Position numbers and translations under genes: made by a program. Under the pieces are notes generated by a model. The model was not told the origin of the DNA. It saw only the letters and a program-made list of their open reading frames with translations, and ran no database searches. Positions 52,414 through 61,619 of a stretch of DNA of 64,000 bases are shown in pieces (positions within the stretch are counted from its first letter, which is position 1; every line of letters starts with the position of its first letter). This DNA is from Saprospiraceae bacterium (GTDB lineage: Bacteria > Bacteroidota > Bacteroidia > Chitinophagales > Saprospiraceae). The stretch covers positions 124,001-188,000 of the forward strand of contig JALHOZ010000004.1 in NCBI GenBank assembly GCA_022842725.1, read 5' to 3'.

Positions 52414-54614
52414 TTTTTTGTAAATGTACCGATAAAGTGGCCGTCATCATTTTTTAGGTGTATTCTGTACATGCCTGATGGAAAATATCGGATATCCCAA
52501 TCCAGGGAAATATCTTTTCCGGCAATAAATTTAGTTTCTACAGTTCGCCCTTCCATATCCGAAATGGTAATCTGCAGGTTTTGATGATTTTGAAAACGCA
52601 TCTGCAAATGCAAAATATCATGAACAGGGTTGGGAAAGATTTTTATATCATGATTGTTTTCCCAATCCCGGGCTGAGGAAATCTGGTTGACCACAGCACT
52701 GTACATCCTGGTGCAACCCAAACAGTCACTAATGGTTACGGTGTATTTTCCGGCTGTCAGCCCGCTGATGAAGTCTGTGGTTTCACCCGTATCCCATAGA
52801 TACGAGTAGGGAGTACAACTGCCAAAAGGAATAACTTGTATGGACCCATCTGATTGACCTGCTTTCTCATCTTTTATATCAATATCTGCATAAAAAACCG
52901 TGGTGTCAAAGCCAGCGGAAATGATCACACCCTGACTCAGGTTATAATAACTGCCGCTTCCTGACGTTTTTAATGCAGTACATCGTACCATGTATTGTAT
53001 CGATTCATGGGTCAGGCATGGGTCAAGGAAAAAAGTGTCGGCTGTTGCTTCTTCATTCAGCAAAACAAATATGCTGTCAGAATCGGATTTTCTGTAAATG
53101 TAATAACCCTCTGCATCCGTAGTCGGCGTCCAGTCAAGCCGGACAGATGCTCCCTGTTGCTGAGCGGCAAGTTGTTCGACGGGTTTTAGTACATGCATCC
53201 TTATAGTAGGATCACCCATCAAAGCTGTTGAAACATATCCGCCGTAAAACCGGGGCGTGTAGAGGCCGCGGTTATTCATCGTGATCTTCGCGGCATAGCC
53301 AATGGGTTCTCCCATGGCCATATGGTGCAAAAACCAAACAGGACGATTCCCCCAGGCAGCAGCCAGGCACGTTCTGGATGCAATCGCACCCCGCAAAAAA
53401 TTATTCGGGTAGTCCCAATCACCAAAATACGAACCAAACAAAAGGGTAAAATTGGTTTGCAATGAATCGGTGGTAAAAAAAGTTGTGCTTGAAATGTCTG
53501 ACGCACTTTCAGGACCACCCCCGCCGCAACCGTAAGACCACATGTAGGATTGGTTGGTGAGCGTTTGCCTGTAAGGTAAATCTTTAACCTTTTGGATACC
53601 AAACATTGCGGCGAAATTTCTCCACCCGGTTTGCCCCAGGCCTTCAATGTCACCGAAATTATTGTCTACGAGCCCTCTTTCTGAAACGGGTGTTCTGCCA
53701 TGTCGCCAGGCGTGGTTTTTGTTCAGATACCTGCGTAAAAGTTGCTCTTCGGTTTCTGAAAACTTAGTCATATTACTAAAATCAACTCTACCGATTTGAA
53801 ATAACATTTCAGACGGGTATACATTATTATCGTATTTCCCGTCCCCGGGAATGTTGTCATTTCTTGAACCGGGAGCTGTCGTGTTTTGAATGGCCTGATC
53901 TGTCCAGACTCCATCCAGGGTACCATAAAATCCGTCACAAGGCCAGGCCCCCCTGTGGTCACCGTGATGTCCGTCAGGTGCTATATCACCGGAATAGGGT
54001 ACCGGCACCCTGCCCAGGAGAAATAAGGCATGGTTTGCAGATGGGGTTTTTTGCCTCCATTCCATGATGGCATTTTTTACCTGAACAACAGGTTCATTAA
54101 CATGTACAAATAAAGTGTCGGCCTGCCATCCATCACATGTTAAATCGTGTAATAACCTTTCAGTTTCAAGTGCCAGTGTTAACTCAAAACGTTTATCTAT
54201 GACAACAAGACAAGCACCCCGGTGATGATTTGGTGGTATTTTTATTCCCGAACTTATATAACCTGAACCATAGTTTGGTGTACCATTGCCGTACGGGAAG
54301 GCAGGTAAACTTTTCAAAATTTGATATTCATATCGCACACCCTGAGTCACAGAAGTATCGGTCCAGGTTGTACTCGCCGGATTCAGATAAATCAGGCTGT
54401 CTCCCCAAAAAATCTGATCATCTGTTTTCCTCCATATAGTGTACCCACCATTTTCAGGATCAAAAACCCATGATAGTTTAATCTGAGCCTGATTTTCATT
54501 TACTTCAGCCTGCATAATCACGGACTGACGGGCATCAAACACTTGCTGGGCATTCAAAAGAAATGTTCCAAACAAAAAAAGAAAACATTGTAATAACCAT
54601 TTTATCATGTTCAA
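52410..54614 (-). CDS. gingipain (C25)-like T9SS surface protein, catalysis doubtful
   Basis: 734 residues: signal peptide (about 1-22), an Fn3-like domain (35-115, ENQAQIKLSWVFDPENGGYTIWRK), a caspase/gingipain-like domain (130-480) with CLVVIDKRFELTLALETERLL, FLLGRVPVPYSGDIAPDG, DGFYGTLDGVWTD and the closing LMGDPTIRMHV, then a second Fn3-like domain, a SprB-like repeat (WDTGETTDFISGLTAGKYTV) and a T9SS type A domain (IFPNPVHDILHL). Where C25 enzymes have catalytic His and Cys, this has YGCGGG and FGSYFGDW (Ser or Gly in place of Cys), so it may be a pseudo-protease. Likely exported by T9SS. Confidence 0.65.
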   Translation of the reverse strand: MNMIKWLLQCFLFLFGTFLLNAQQVFDARQSVIMQAEVNENQAQIKLSWVFDPENGGYTIWRKTDDQIFWGDSLIYLNPASTTWTDTSVTQGVRYEYQILKSLPAFPYGNGTPNYGSGYISSGIKIPPNHHRGACLVVIDKRFELTLALETERLLHDLTCDGWQADTLFVHVNEPVVQVKNAIMEWRQKTPSANHALFLLGRVPVPYSGDIAPDGHHGDHRGAWPCDGFYGTLDGVWTDQAIQNTTAPGSRNDNIPGDGKYDNNVYPSEMLFQIGRVDFSNMTKFSETEEQLLRRYLNKNHAWRHGRTPVSERGLVDNNFGDIEGLGQTGWRNFAAMFGIQKVKDLPYRQTLTNQSYMWSYGCGGGGPESASDISSTTFFTTDSLQTNFTLLFGSYFGDWDYPNNFLRGAIASRTCLAAAWGNRPVWFLHHMAMGEPIGYAAKITMNNRGLYTPRFYGGYVSTALMGDPTIRMHVLKPVEQLAAQQQGASVRLDWTPTTDAEGYYIYRKSDSDSIFVLLNEEATADTFFLDPCLTHESIQYMVRCTALKTSGSGSYYNLSQGVIISAGFDTTVFYADIDIKDEKAGQSDGSIQVIPFGSCTPYSYLWDTGETTDFISGLTAGKYTVTISDCLGCTRMYSAVVNQISSARDWENNHDIKIFPNPVHDILHLQMRFQNHQNLQITISDMEGRTVETKFIAGKDISLDWDIRYFPSGMYRIHLKNDDGHFIGTFTKN

Positions 54615-54956
54615 AATAGATGTTTTTTGATGGAAGTGTAAAGTTTTAAAATTTGGGTTGTTATCTCATGATTTTTGTTGACAACAATGTTATAACTTAT
54701 AACTTTGATATGGAAAATGTAAAGTTAAAAAATAAGTAATAAACTGTATCTTTGTTATGATGATTATTGTAAAGCAGACCTCTTTTTAGCTAAGGAACAA
54801 CCGGGGAAGGAATAACATAATTACGCAAAACAGAACTTAAGGTGCTGTACTTGATAATATTGAATAAACTCACCAACATTAATCAAAGTAATTTGGAAAT
54901 TAATTTTCTTTTAAATATTAAAATAAACAAATTAGCAGACGTAATATCCTGTATCA
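54615..54956. other. intergenic region with an orphan promoter-like element
   Basis: 342 bases. An exact TATCTTTG lies on the plus strand at 54747-54754, facing away from the gingipain-like gene, with no plus-strand gene downstream. Chance or a small RNA. No other features. Confidence 0.35.
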
Positions 54957-55553
54957 CTATTTTGGTACATCGAAATAAAAAAACAACATATCCGGTTCTT
55001 CAGTTTCTTTTTCATTCGATAAAACAAATCCTAAGGTTTTTAAAAGGCCAATAGAATTTATGTTTCCCCGATGAACAAAAGCTTTTATTTTTTTAAAATT
55101 TTTTATTTGGGTGATATAGGAAATCACAGCTAATGCTGCTTCTTTCATCATTCCTTTTTTCTGAAACATCGGGAGTAATTCAAATCCGATTTCGCAGCTT
55201 TTTTCATTTTCATCCATATTAAAAATACAAATGGTAACTGATGAAAACTGTTCTTCCTTTAAATCAATGACCCAGTAACAGGTGTTTCCTTCAGCTATAT
55301 TTATTGATATTTTTTGAATAAATGACGTAGTATCATCTAAATTTTCTGCCTTTTTCCTGTCAAGAAAAACATTTATTTCGTCATCTGAACGCAAAGTAAA
55401 AATAAATGGCGCATCTGATAATTGCACCTGTCGAATGTTCAGACGACCGGTTTTTAGTGATGGTAATATGATTTGTTTTGTTTCCACTCCATTGATAACT
55501 TTTCTGAATAAAAACCCAAACCAAAATTTTACATGGGTGGATTTCAAACACAA
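54957..55553 (-). CDS. GNAT family acetyltransferase (RimJ/RimL-like)
   Basis: Up to 198 residues. The conserved core runs from LKTGRLNIRQVQLSDAPFIFTLRSDDEIN through CEIGFELLPMFQKKGMMKEAALAVI (the acyl-CoA loop, although a Gln-x-x-Gly-x-Gly pattern is replaced by QKKGMM) to GNINSIGLLKTLGF. This is the ribosomal-protein or small-molecule N-acetyltransferase pattern. The true start may lie about 20 codons downstream (a GTG near VETKQ), since the first residues look unlike the family. Target unknown. Confidence 0.8.
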   Translation of the reverse strand: MCLKSTHVKFWFGFLFRKVINGVETKQIILPSLKTGRLNIRQVQLSDAPFIFTLRSDDEINVFLDRKKAENLDDTTSFIQKISINIAEGNTCYWVIDLKEEQFSSVTICIFNMDENEKSCEIGFELLPMFQKKGMMKEAALAVISYITQIKNFKKIKAFVHRGNINSIGLLKTLGFVLSNEKETEEPDMLFFYFDVPK

Positions 55554-55667
55554 ATATAAAGCTGTTTTCAGTTAGCTTATGTTTCAGAGCGTTTTAAATC
55601 ATACAAAATACCATTTAATTTTGTTTTTTTTTCACTAAGTAGATTAGTTTCGGTTATTGATATTTGT

Positions 55668-56459
55668 TCACTTCTTTCTGTAATAAATAATCCCCCTTTC
55701 ATTAATCTTATATTCAGCTCCTCCGGCCTGATCTCTTTGTGTCATCCTGGCTATATGATCTATGATGCGATCACGGTCAGCCAACGAAAATCCGGTATTA
55801 TTCTCCCAATGAATAATATCAGGTAGATAGATAAAAAATATACAATCTCCCCCTCCCATCTCCATTTCAAAGCGCGCTGTATTTCCATCTTCACTATAAA
55901 TGATGTAGCCATCACGACCCGTACTGAAATACCGGATTTTCGAAATAAATTTATCACGGATTTTTTCAAATATCTGTTCCCTAAACAACAAATCCTCATT
56001 TGGCAAAATATTTCCCATACCGTCTCTATATACAATGGGTTCTTTGTCCCTACTTTCAACTTCCGGAAAATGGTTTTTTGTAATTTGTGGTTCTACTCCT
56101 TCAGGATATTTTTGAAAAAATAAACCAAAACATGGCTGACCGGATCGTGTGACCCTGATCTGATACGTACCTGGTGCAAAAGGCAGGGTATCCAGTACAA
56201 TCTGAACACTACCCGATAATATATCTGCTATATTCCTTTCATAAGCAAGGGTATTATTCGTTTCATCGGTAATAATCATCGCGTCAAAAAGGTGACCGGG
56301 TTCCGGCATCCATAATATCAATTGCTGACAATCAGGATAAAAAACAACCTTACAGTAGCTATCTGTAAAGAGAGATTTGTTTGGTATTTCTGCAATATCA
56401 AAATTAACTATGTTTCGGACGACAATTTTTCCAAAATATGTTTGTGGTGATGTTTCCAT
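55668..56459 (-). CDS. hypothetical protein
   Basis: 263 residues, no signal peptide. Not recognised. N-terminal half appears beta-rich (YCKVVFYPDCQQLILWM, LAPGTY-like strand FAPGTYQIRV). The C-terminal half has helices and RYFSTGRDGYIIYSEDGNTARFEMEMGGGD. Such a layout may be an immunity- or effector-associated protein, but nothing shows it. Alone, about 114 bases from the GNAT gene and 200 from the DUF3592 gene. Confidence 0.6.
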   Translation of the reverse strand: METSPQTYFGKIVVRNIVNFDIAEIPNKSLFTDSYCKVVFYPDCQQLILWMPEPGHLFDAMIITDETNNTLAYERNIADILSGSVQIVLDTLPFAPGTYQIRVTRSGQPCFGLFFQKYPEGVEPQITKNHFPEVESRDKEPIVYRDGMGNILPNEDLLFREQIFEKIRDKFISKIRYFSTGRDGYIIYSEDGNTARFEMEMGGGDCIFFIYLPDIIHWENNTGFSLADRDRIIDHIARMTQRDQAGGAEYKINERGIIYYRKK

Positions 56460-56660
56460 GTTGTATGTTATGTATCAATTTGTCAGTAAAAATCCTGCCA
56501 TTATGTGAAAAAAGCCTTTCCGAGAATGAAAAATGTTTAACATTTTAACTTTGGACTTTCCATTCGGAATTGTCAAAAAAAACTGATGTCATAAAAATCA
56601 CCGAAACAGGAAATAAAATATTTCACTACTTCTATTTTTTTAAAATATCAAATTACTTTT

Positions 56661-57110
56661 TTAAAATAACAATTGCAGCTTATAATACACCATCGGATAC
56701 CCGATTCCACAAAATAATAAGCCACATAAAAAAAGTTTTTTAGGTAAATCATCCGGAACATCATCTTCTAATGCCATTTCATGAATAGATTTATAAAACT
56801 TATAATAAATATCCACTTTCTGACCGACCTGATACGGCGATGGATTACGGTAGGTCGGTGACACATGCGTGTAATGACCATTTACTGTGGTAAACTCTAC
56901 CACAGGTGCGTAACCTGCCTGCTTTCCTCCCGGATACGTACTCTCAGAACGGCTCAACATTTTCACGACCGTTCCTTCGGTTTTGATTCCGTTTTTTCTG
57001 ACATTGTCATACATAGCGTTCCGTGTATAACCCAAAATGATCATGTAAGTCCCCATCAGGGAAATGATGCCTGCCATGGACATCAGATATTGTAAAATGG
57101 TTTGTAACAT
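56661..57110 (-). CDS. DUF3592 domain membrane protein
   Basis: 149 residues: an N-terminal span (IISLMGTYMIILGY), the DUF3592 extracytoplasmic part with GIKTEGTVVKML and YAPVVEFTTVNGHYTHVSPTYRNPSPYQVGQKVDIYY (the strand pattern E-G-x-V and G-x-x-V-x-V-x-Y), and a C-terminal span (LFLCGLLFCGIGYPMVYY). Role unknown. It is the last gene of a three-gene unit with gaps of 8 and 7 bases. Confidence 0.75.
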   Translation of the reverse strand: MLQTILQYLMSMAGIISLMGTYMIILGYTRNAMYDNVRKNGIKTEGTVVKMLSRSESTYPGGKQAGYAPVVEFTTVNGHYTHVSPTYRNPSPYQVGQKVDIYYKFYKSIHEMALEDDVPDDLPKKLFLCGLLFCGIGYPMVYYKLQLLF

Positions 57111-57118
57111 ATGGTTTA

Positions 57119-57910
57119 TTAAAATGCCTTTTTAAAATGATATATTCTTTCGGTGGTATTTTCGTTTAAAACATCGGTTTCTATTTGGATCAGTGTCAAA
57201 TCATTTTTTGGCTCCGGATACGTAAATGAAAGCATGGATAAAGTATCCCCATCAACAGAAACATTAGCCATAGAGCGTATCAGATTTTTATTGCCTTTTC
57301 CCAATCTTTCTTTACTTATATAATCTTCAAGAATATGAAATAAATTGTGGTTTAGTACATTTTTTTTATCCTTATAATATTCATAAACGTATTTCCCGTA
57401 TGGTCTTCCATCAAAAGTAAAGGTTATAATTTCCTTAAGATTTCCGTTTTCATAAGTCATCGTTTGCCTATAGGTATTTCCGGAAGCATACACATCCTGG
57501 ACTGTTTCTGTAAGATAACCCTCAGTGTCGTAATAAAATCGATACGAACTGATACATTCGTCGTTTTCACCTCTGATGATACTGGAATCAACTTTTTGAT
57601 TTTTATCCAAAAAGTACGTTACAGAAGTTTGCCACTGCCCGGAACTTTTTCCGTATTTTTTTACAATAGAATCTTGAAAATAAAAAAAGCTGACTGTATC
57701 AATCAAAGAAAAACAGGTTAAAAACTCACCTTCCGAATTGTATTTATACCATTTTTCAGCATCCGGATCCGACCCGTAAGAAACCGAAGATAAAAGTGGT
57801 TCTGATATTTTTACCTCCGGTTCTGGTAAGGGAACCTGCCGTTTTGGCTGGCAGGTCCACAAACCGAATCCAATAACAAACACGTAAAAATTATGGATTA
57901 AAAATGACAT
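57119..57910 (-). CDS. putative lipoprotein with YD-like strands
   Basis: 263 residues. N-terminus has a hydrophobic stretch and GLWTC (Cys20), a possible lipobox. The body has short beta-hairpin units such as YKYNSEGEFLTCFSLID and YRFYYDTEGYLTETVQD, YENGNLKEIITFTFDGRPYGKYVYEY, like the DUF4595/YD-type repeats. Middle gene of a unit whose first gene encodes a T9SS-exported protein; a surface or periplasmic role is inferred. No catalytic motif. Confidence 0.6.
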   Translation of the reverse strand: MSFLIHNFYVFVIGFGLWTCQPKRQVPLPEPEVKISEPLLSSVSYGSDPDAEKWYKYNSEGEFLTCFSLIDTVSFFYFQDSIVKKYGKSSGQWQTSVTYFLDKNQKVDSSIIRGENDECISSYRFYYDTEGYLTETVQDVYASGNTYRQTMTYENGNLKEIITFTFDGRPYGKYVYEYYKDKKNVLNHNLFHILEDYISKERLGKGNKNLIRSMANVSVDGDTLSMLSFTYPEPKNDLTLIQIETDVLNENTTERIYHFKKAF

Positions 57911-57917
57911 GGGTATC

Positions 57918-59408
57918 TTAAAATGAAGGTGTGGATTTAAAGAATTTATGGTATTCGACCTTATTTTCCTGCCGGATACTCAGGATGTACATTCCTTCCG
58001 GAAGAGAAGAAACATCAAGGCCTTCTGCTGTTTGGTTCAGGTTGGAAAGGACCATACCTCTGGTATCTTTTACTATAAGTTCATCAATATTTAATCCTTC
58101 AGGATTGCGGATATAAAGTTGATTTGTCACAGGATTCGGATACACTACATTTCGTAAAGCTGTCTGTTCTGATGCTTCTTTGACAGAAGATATCACGGGA
58201 TCGGCGACAAAAGTAATGACCACGTCTCCTTTGATATCTGAAGGTAAACTATTTCCTGTATTTCCTGTCATCTGACCATATATTGCGACGTCAAATTTTC
58301 CGGCTTCAACTTCAAATATTTGTTTTCGGTTGAAGTAGGCGATCTCTTCATCAATGTGGGTTGTTTGACAGGAAGCACTAAATTCTTCAGTAAAATTGTT
58401 GTTGTCTGCTTTGACTCTGATGTCAAATTGGTCATTCAAACGAATATCCACCTGTCCGGTGGTTAGGACATAAACCGTTCCCTTTGAAGGGATGTCCATT
58501 GAAAGTTCAGACAATAAATTTTCATCATCATATTGACTTGCAACATTCTCAAAAGAAACAGATTTTGTCAAAACATCTTGGTTGTCTTCCGGAAAAACCG
58601 TCGCGTAAAAAGTACCGTAATAGGCATTATTCGCCGTGGTTTGATTTCCTTTGGTTTTGGTAGCTGCGAGAATAAATGTATGAACACCAGCTGGTAAGTC
58701 AAGGGTAGTGTACATAGATAGAATGTTTAGTTTTTTATGGTGCACATGATAAGAATCCGCTTTTCTCAAAGTTGAAAAATCAGATAACAAAATAGAAATT
58801 TCAATTTCATCATTCGGGTTGGAATACAATCTTCCGTCAGCAGACAATAAAACCTTACCCGGTTTTTGAAGACTGACTTGCAGGGTTTCAAGAGTTTTTA
58901 CCGTATCATTCAGTACTATGGGATATATGTTGATTCTTTTAAAAAACACCATTGGTTCTTCTTGTTCATCCGGAATAAATTCCAGAAACATTTGTCCTTT
59001 GGCAGAAAAAATTCCCGTTCCGTTTCTGTCAGTCCAGTTTTGAGCAAGGGCATAAAAAGTATGGTCGTTTTTATCGACTTTATACACCATGGTGTGTTGA
59101 AAATGGTGTTTTGTGTAAATGCTGTCAAAGGACACGCATCCTACATTTCCAAAGTTTGCACTCCATTGATTGTAATTACTGACACCCAAGGTGATCACAT
59201 CATTTTTTGAAACTTCACAAAGACCTTCAATCCTGGCGATTACATAACCTGACGAAGGGATTTGAATTGTTTTTTTCAAAATTTGACAGGACGTATCTGT
59301 CCTTACGTAAACTTCACGGACTTCAAAATCATATTGCCACATCATTCGTTGTCCGGATGTTGTTAAAACAAAAAACACATTGCAGAAAAAAAGTATAAGA
59401 AATTTCAT
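57918..59408 (-). CDS. T9SS type A sorting-domain protein
   Basis: 496 residues: signal peptide (MKFLILFFCNVFFVLTTSGQ), two similar beta-sandwich halves (RMMWQYDFEVREVYVRTDTS, then FFKRINIYPIVLNDTVKTLETLQVSL; both with 'KPGKVLLSADG'-like strands), and a T9SS sorting domain with VYPNPVTNQLYIRNPEGL and LPEGMYILSIRQENKVEYHKFFK. It is probably exported and surface-bound. First gene of a three-gene unit (next: lipoprotein, DUF3592). Upstream CATATTTG (59442-59449, minus) is one base off the -7 consensus. Confidence 0.8.
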   Translation of the reverse strand: MKFLILFFCNVFFVLTTSGQRMMWQYDFEVREVYVRTDTSCQILKKTIQIPSSGYVIARIEGLCEVSKNDVITLGVSNYNQWSANFGNVGCVSFDSIYTKHHFQHTMVYKVDKNDHTFYALAQNWTDRNGTGIFSAKGQMFLEFIPDEQEEPMVFFKRINIYPIVLNDTVKTLETLQVSLQKPGKVLLSADGRLYSNPNDEIEISILLSDFSTLRKADSYHVHHKKLNILSMYTTLDLPAGVHTFILAATKTKGNQTTANNAYYGTFYATVFPEDNQDVLTKSVSFENVASQYDDENLLSELSMDIPSKGTVYVLTTGQVDIRLNDQFDIRVKADNNNFTEEFSASCQTTHIDEEIAYFNRKQIFEVEAGKFDVAIYGQMTGNTGNSLPSDIKGDVVITFVADPVISSVKEASEQTALRNVVYPNPVTNQLYIRNPEGLNIDELIVKDTRGMVLSNLNQTAEGLDVSSLPEGMYILSIRQENKVEYHKFFKSTPSF

Positions 59409-59729
59409 AAAAAAGTATTTGATAAAATTATTTGATAGCGCAAATATGTGGGTATTCCTTTCCTGAATAAAAATTTTAATTGGTGTAATGGTTGATGTTT
59501 CATCTGAAAGGTGGAAATTTTAAATTGAAGTGTTGACACGAAAAACTCCTTACCCTTTATGTAAATTCCCGAATAAATTATGTCCTAAAGTAGTCTTTTA
59601 AAACGTTTCAACATGTTTACCATCATATTCAATCTACCGTTTCCACATTTCAACTTTAAAAAATTGGTGTGATAAAAATGATTTCCGACCTTTACGAATC
59701 TAATGGTAATTTTACATAAAAATTGTACA
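59409..59729. other. divergent intergenic region
   Basis: 321 bases between the T9SS protein (-) and the amine oxidase (+). It has the near-consensus box CATATTTG at 59442-59449 (minus). No exact plus-strand TAnnTTTG was found ahead of the oxidase. No gene seen. Confidence 0.45.
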
Positions 59730-61094
59730 ATGAACAGACGTGAATTCCTTCGCAAATCAGCCATCGCCGGCACCGTTCTTTCGGCAGTACCTGAATCCAC
59801 ATTTTCCTGGCAAGGTGCTAAAAAACCAAAACATGTGATCATCCTGGGTGCAGGATTCGCAGGATTGGCAGCAGGCCTCAAACTGACAAAAGCCGGCATC
59901 CGTGTCACCATTCTGGAAGCCCGCAAACGTATAGGCGGAAGGGTGTTTTCATTTCGTCCGGATCAGTCAAGTGACAACGTCATAGAACTGGGGGCCGAAT
60001 GGGTCGGTGCGTCCCACACCCGGATGATAGAATTGTGCAAAGAATTTAATCTGACGCTTGAAGACAACCGGTTTGAAACGGACCTGATTCGTTCAGGTGT
60101 TCATTCAAAAACAGGTACGTGGACTTTCGGTCCGGAAATGGAAATTTTTTGGAAAGATAAAGTGAAGATTTGGGAATCTATGACAGAAAAGGAAAAAGCC
60201 AAACTCGACAAAACGGATTGGTGGAGATTTTTGTCCAATCAAGGAATACCATATGAAGATCTTTTCATGCGCGACCTGATTGACTCCACAGATTTTGGGG
60301 AAAGCATAAGACATACATCTGCTTATGCTGCCTTTGCGGAATATGCCGAAAGCAGTGACAAAAATGAAATGGATTTTAAAATCAAAGGCGGAAATTCTAA
60401 ACTCATTGATGTCATGGCAAATGCCATTGGAAAAAACCATATCCTCCTGGACCACAAAGTTGTTTCGGTCAACCAGCAGCAAAAAAACAACATTATGGTC
60501 AGTTGTGCGAATGGTGTCAAACTGGAAGGGGATTATCTGATTTGTACCTTGCCTACCAAAGCAATGTATGATGTCATCTGGTCTCCGGGTCTGCCGAAAG
60601 AAACCATAGAAGCTATTCAATCTCTGCAATACAGCAGAATCGGAAAGTTTCCCCTTGTGTTTTCTGAAAAATTTTGGGAAAGAGACGATTTTGATATGAT
60701 TACAGATACGCCCGCACATTATTTTTATCATGGCACCAAAAATCAAAGCAGCAATACAGGCGTACTGATGTGTTATGCCACCGGAGACAAGGCTGATGTG
60801 CTGAGTGCTGTCAGTCAAAAACAAAGGCTGGACATCATAACGGATGCCCTTTATCCGGCCTTTGGTGACGTCCGGAAATATCTCAAAGAAGACCTTTTGT
60901 ATTATTGGGGAAGAGACGAATTTTCATATGGCGCCTATGCATTTTATGGCAAAAACCAATGGTTTGACGTGATGGCAACCCTGAAAAAACCATTCAGAAA
61001 CACGTTGTTTGCCGGAGAACATCTCGCTGACTGGCAAGGATTTATGGAAGGTGCTGTCAATAGTGGCGAAGATGCTGCTCAACATTTACTTTAA
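59730..61094 (+). CDS. flavin monoamine oxidase family protein, Tat-type signal
   Basis: 454 residues from ATG 59730, chosen for the twin-arginine start MNRREFLRKSA...; nine upstream codons in frame are unlikely. The FAD Rossmann motif GAGFAG (40-45) and LEARKRIGGRV follow, then GAEWVGASHTRM, and the C-terminal FAD contact FAGEHLADWQGFMEGAVNSGEDAAQHL. This is the amine oxidase/phytoene desaturase-like superfamily. It probably folds with FAD in the cytoplasm and is exported by Tat; substrate may be an amine or amino acid. 15 bases before the globin gene, likely co-transcribed. Confidence 0.9.
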   Translation: MNRREFLRKSAIAGTVLSAVPESTFSWQGAKKPKHVIILGAGFAGLAAGLKLTKAGIRVTILEARKRIGGRVFSFRPDQSSDNVIELGAEWVGASHTRMIELCKEFNLTLEDNRFETDLIRSGVHSKTGTWTFGPEMEIFWKDKVKIWESMTEKEKAKLDKTDWWRFLSNQGIPYEDLFMRDLIDSTDFGESIRHTSAYAAFAEYAESSDKNEMDFKIKGGNSKLIDVMANAIGKNHILLDHKVVSVNQQQKNNIMVSCANGVKLEGDYLICTLPTKAMYDVIWSPGLPKETIEAIQSLQYSRIGKFPLVFSEKFWERDDFDMITDTPAHYFYHGTKNQSSNTGVLMCYATGDKADVLSAVSQKQRLDIITDALYPAFGDVRKYLKEDLLYYWGRDEFSYGAYAFYGKNQWFDVMATLKKPFRNTLFAGEHLADWQGFMEGAVNSGEDAAQHLL

Positions 61095-61109
61095 AGAAAA
61101 CAAATTCAC

Positions 61110-61529
61110 ATGACACCTGAAGATATAAAAATCGTTCGTTCGAGTTGGCGCAAATTGATGGGAATTGATCCTGCCATTCTGGGTGATGTCTTTTACACCA
61201 AGTTGTTTACAGAACAACCGGCTCTTCGAAAACTTTTTCCGGCTGATATGACAGCGCAACATAAAAAACTGATAGATATGTTGACTTCCATTGTTTCCGG
61301 ATTGGAAAATTTTGAAAAAATGCTTCCTGAAATAAAATTAATGGCAGTCAGACACGTTGGGTATGGTGTCAAAACCGCTCATTACGACATGGTTGGCAAA
61401 GCTTTGTTGTGGACTTTGGAAAAAGGATTACAACATGATTGGAATGACAAAACAAAACAAGCATGGACTTTATGTTATCAAACCCTGGCGAATGTCATGA
61501 TTTCAGCAGCAAACGAAAAAACAATTTAA
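61110..61529 (+). CDS. single-domain globin
   Basis: 139 residues, like the heme domain of flavohemoglobins. The CD-corner Phe is in LRKLFPAD (Phe43), the distal region is TAQHKKLIDML (Gln50/His51), and the proximal His82 lies in AVRHVGYGVKTAHYDMVGKALLW, an almost standard F-helix pattern. There is no FAD/NAD reductase domain. Such globins bind O2 or NO. Location 15 bases after the amine oxidase suggests a shared role in oxygen or H2O2-producing chemistry, but this is inference. Confidence 0.9.
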   Translation: MTPEDIKIVRSSWRKLMGIDPAILGDVFYTKLFTEQPALRKLFPADMTAQHKKLIDMLTSIVSGLENFEKMLPEIKLMAVRHVGYGVKTAHYDMVGKALLWTLEKGLQHDWNDKTKQAWTLCYQTLANVMISAANEKTI

Positions 61530-61619
61530 ACACCATGAAATCCGGTTCATTTTAATTTTACCACGTTTCATTTTAAAATTTTATACTCAATGGTGCGTAA
61601 AATGTACCTTGCATGCCAT

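Noticed and set aside
54842-55054. 70-codon plus-strand frame behind the orphan promoter element
   Set aside because: It overlaps the GNAT gene on the other strand and is low-complexity Ile/Leu/Asn-rich, as expected by chance in AT-rich DNA.
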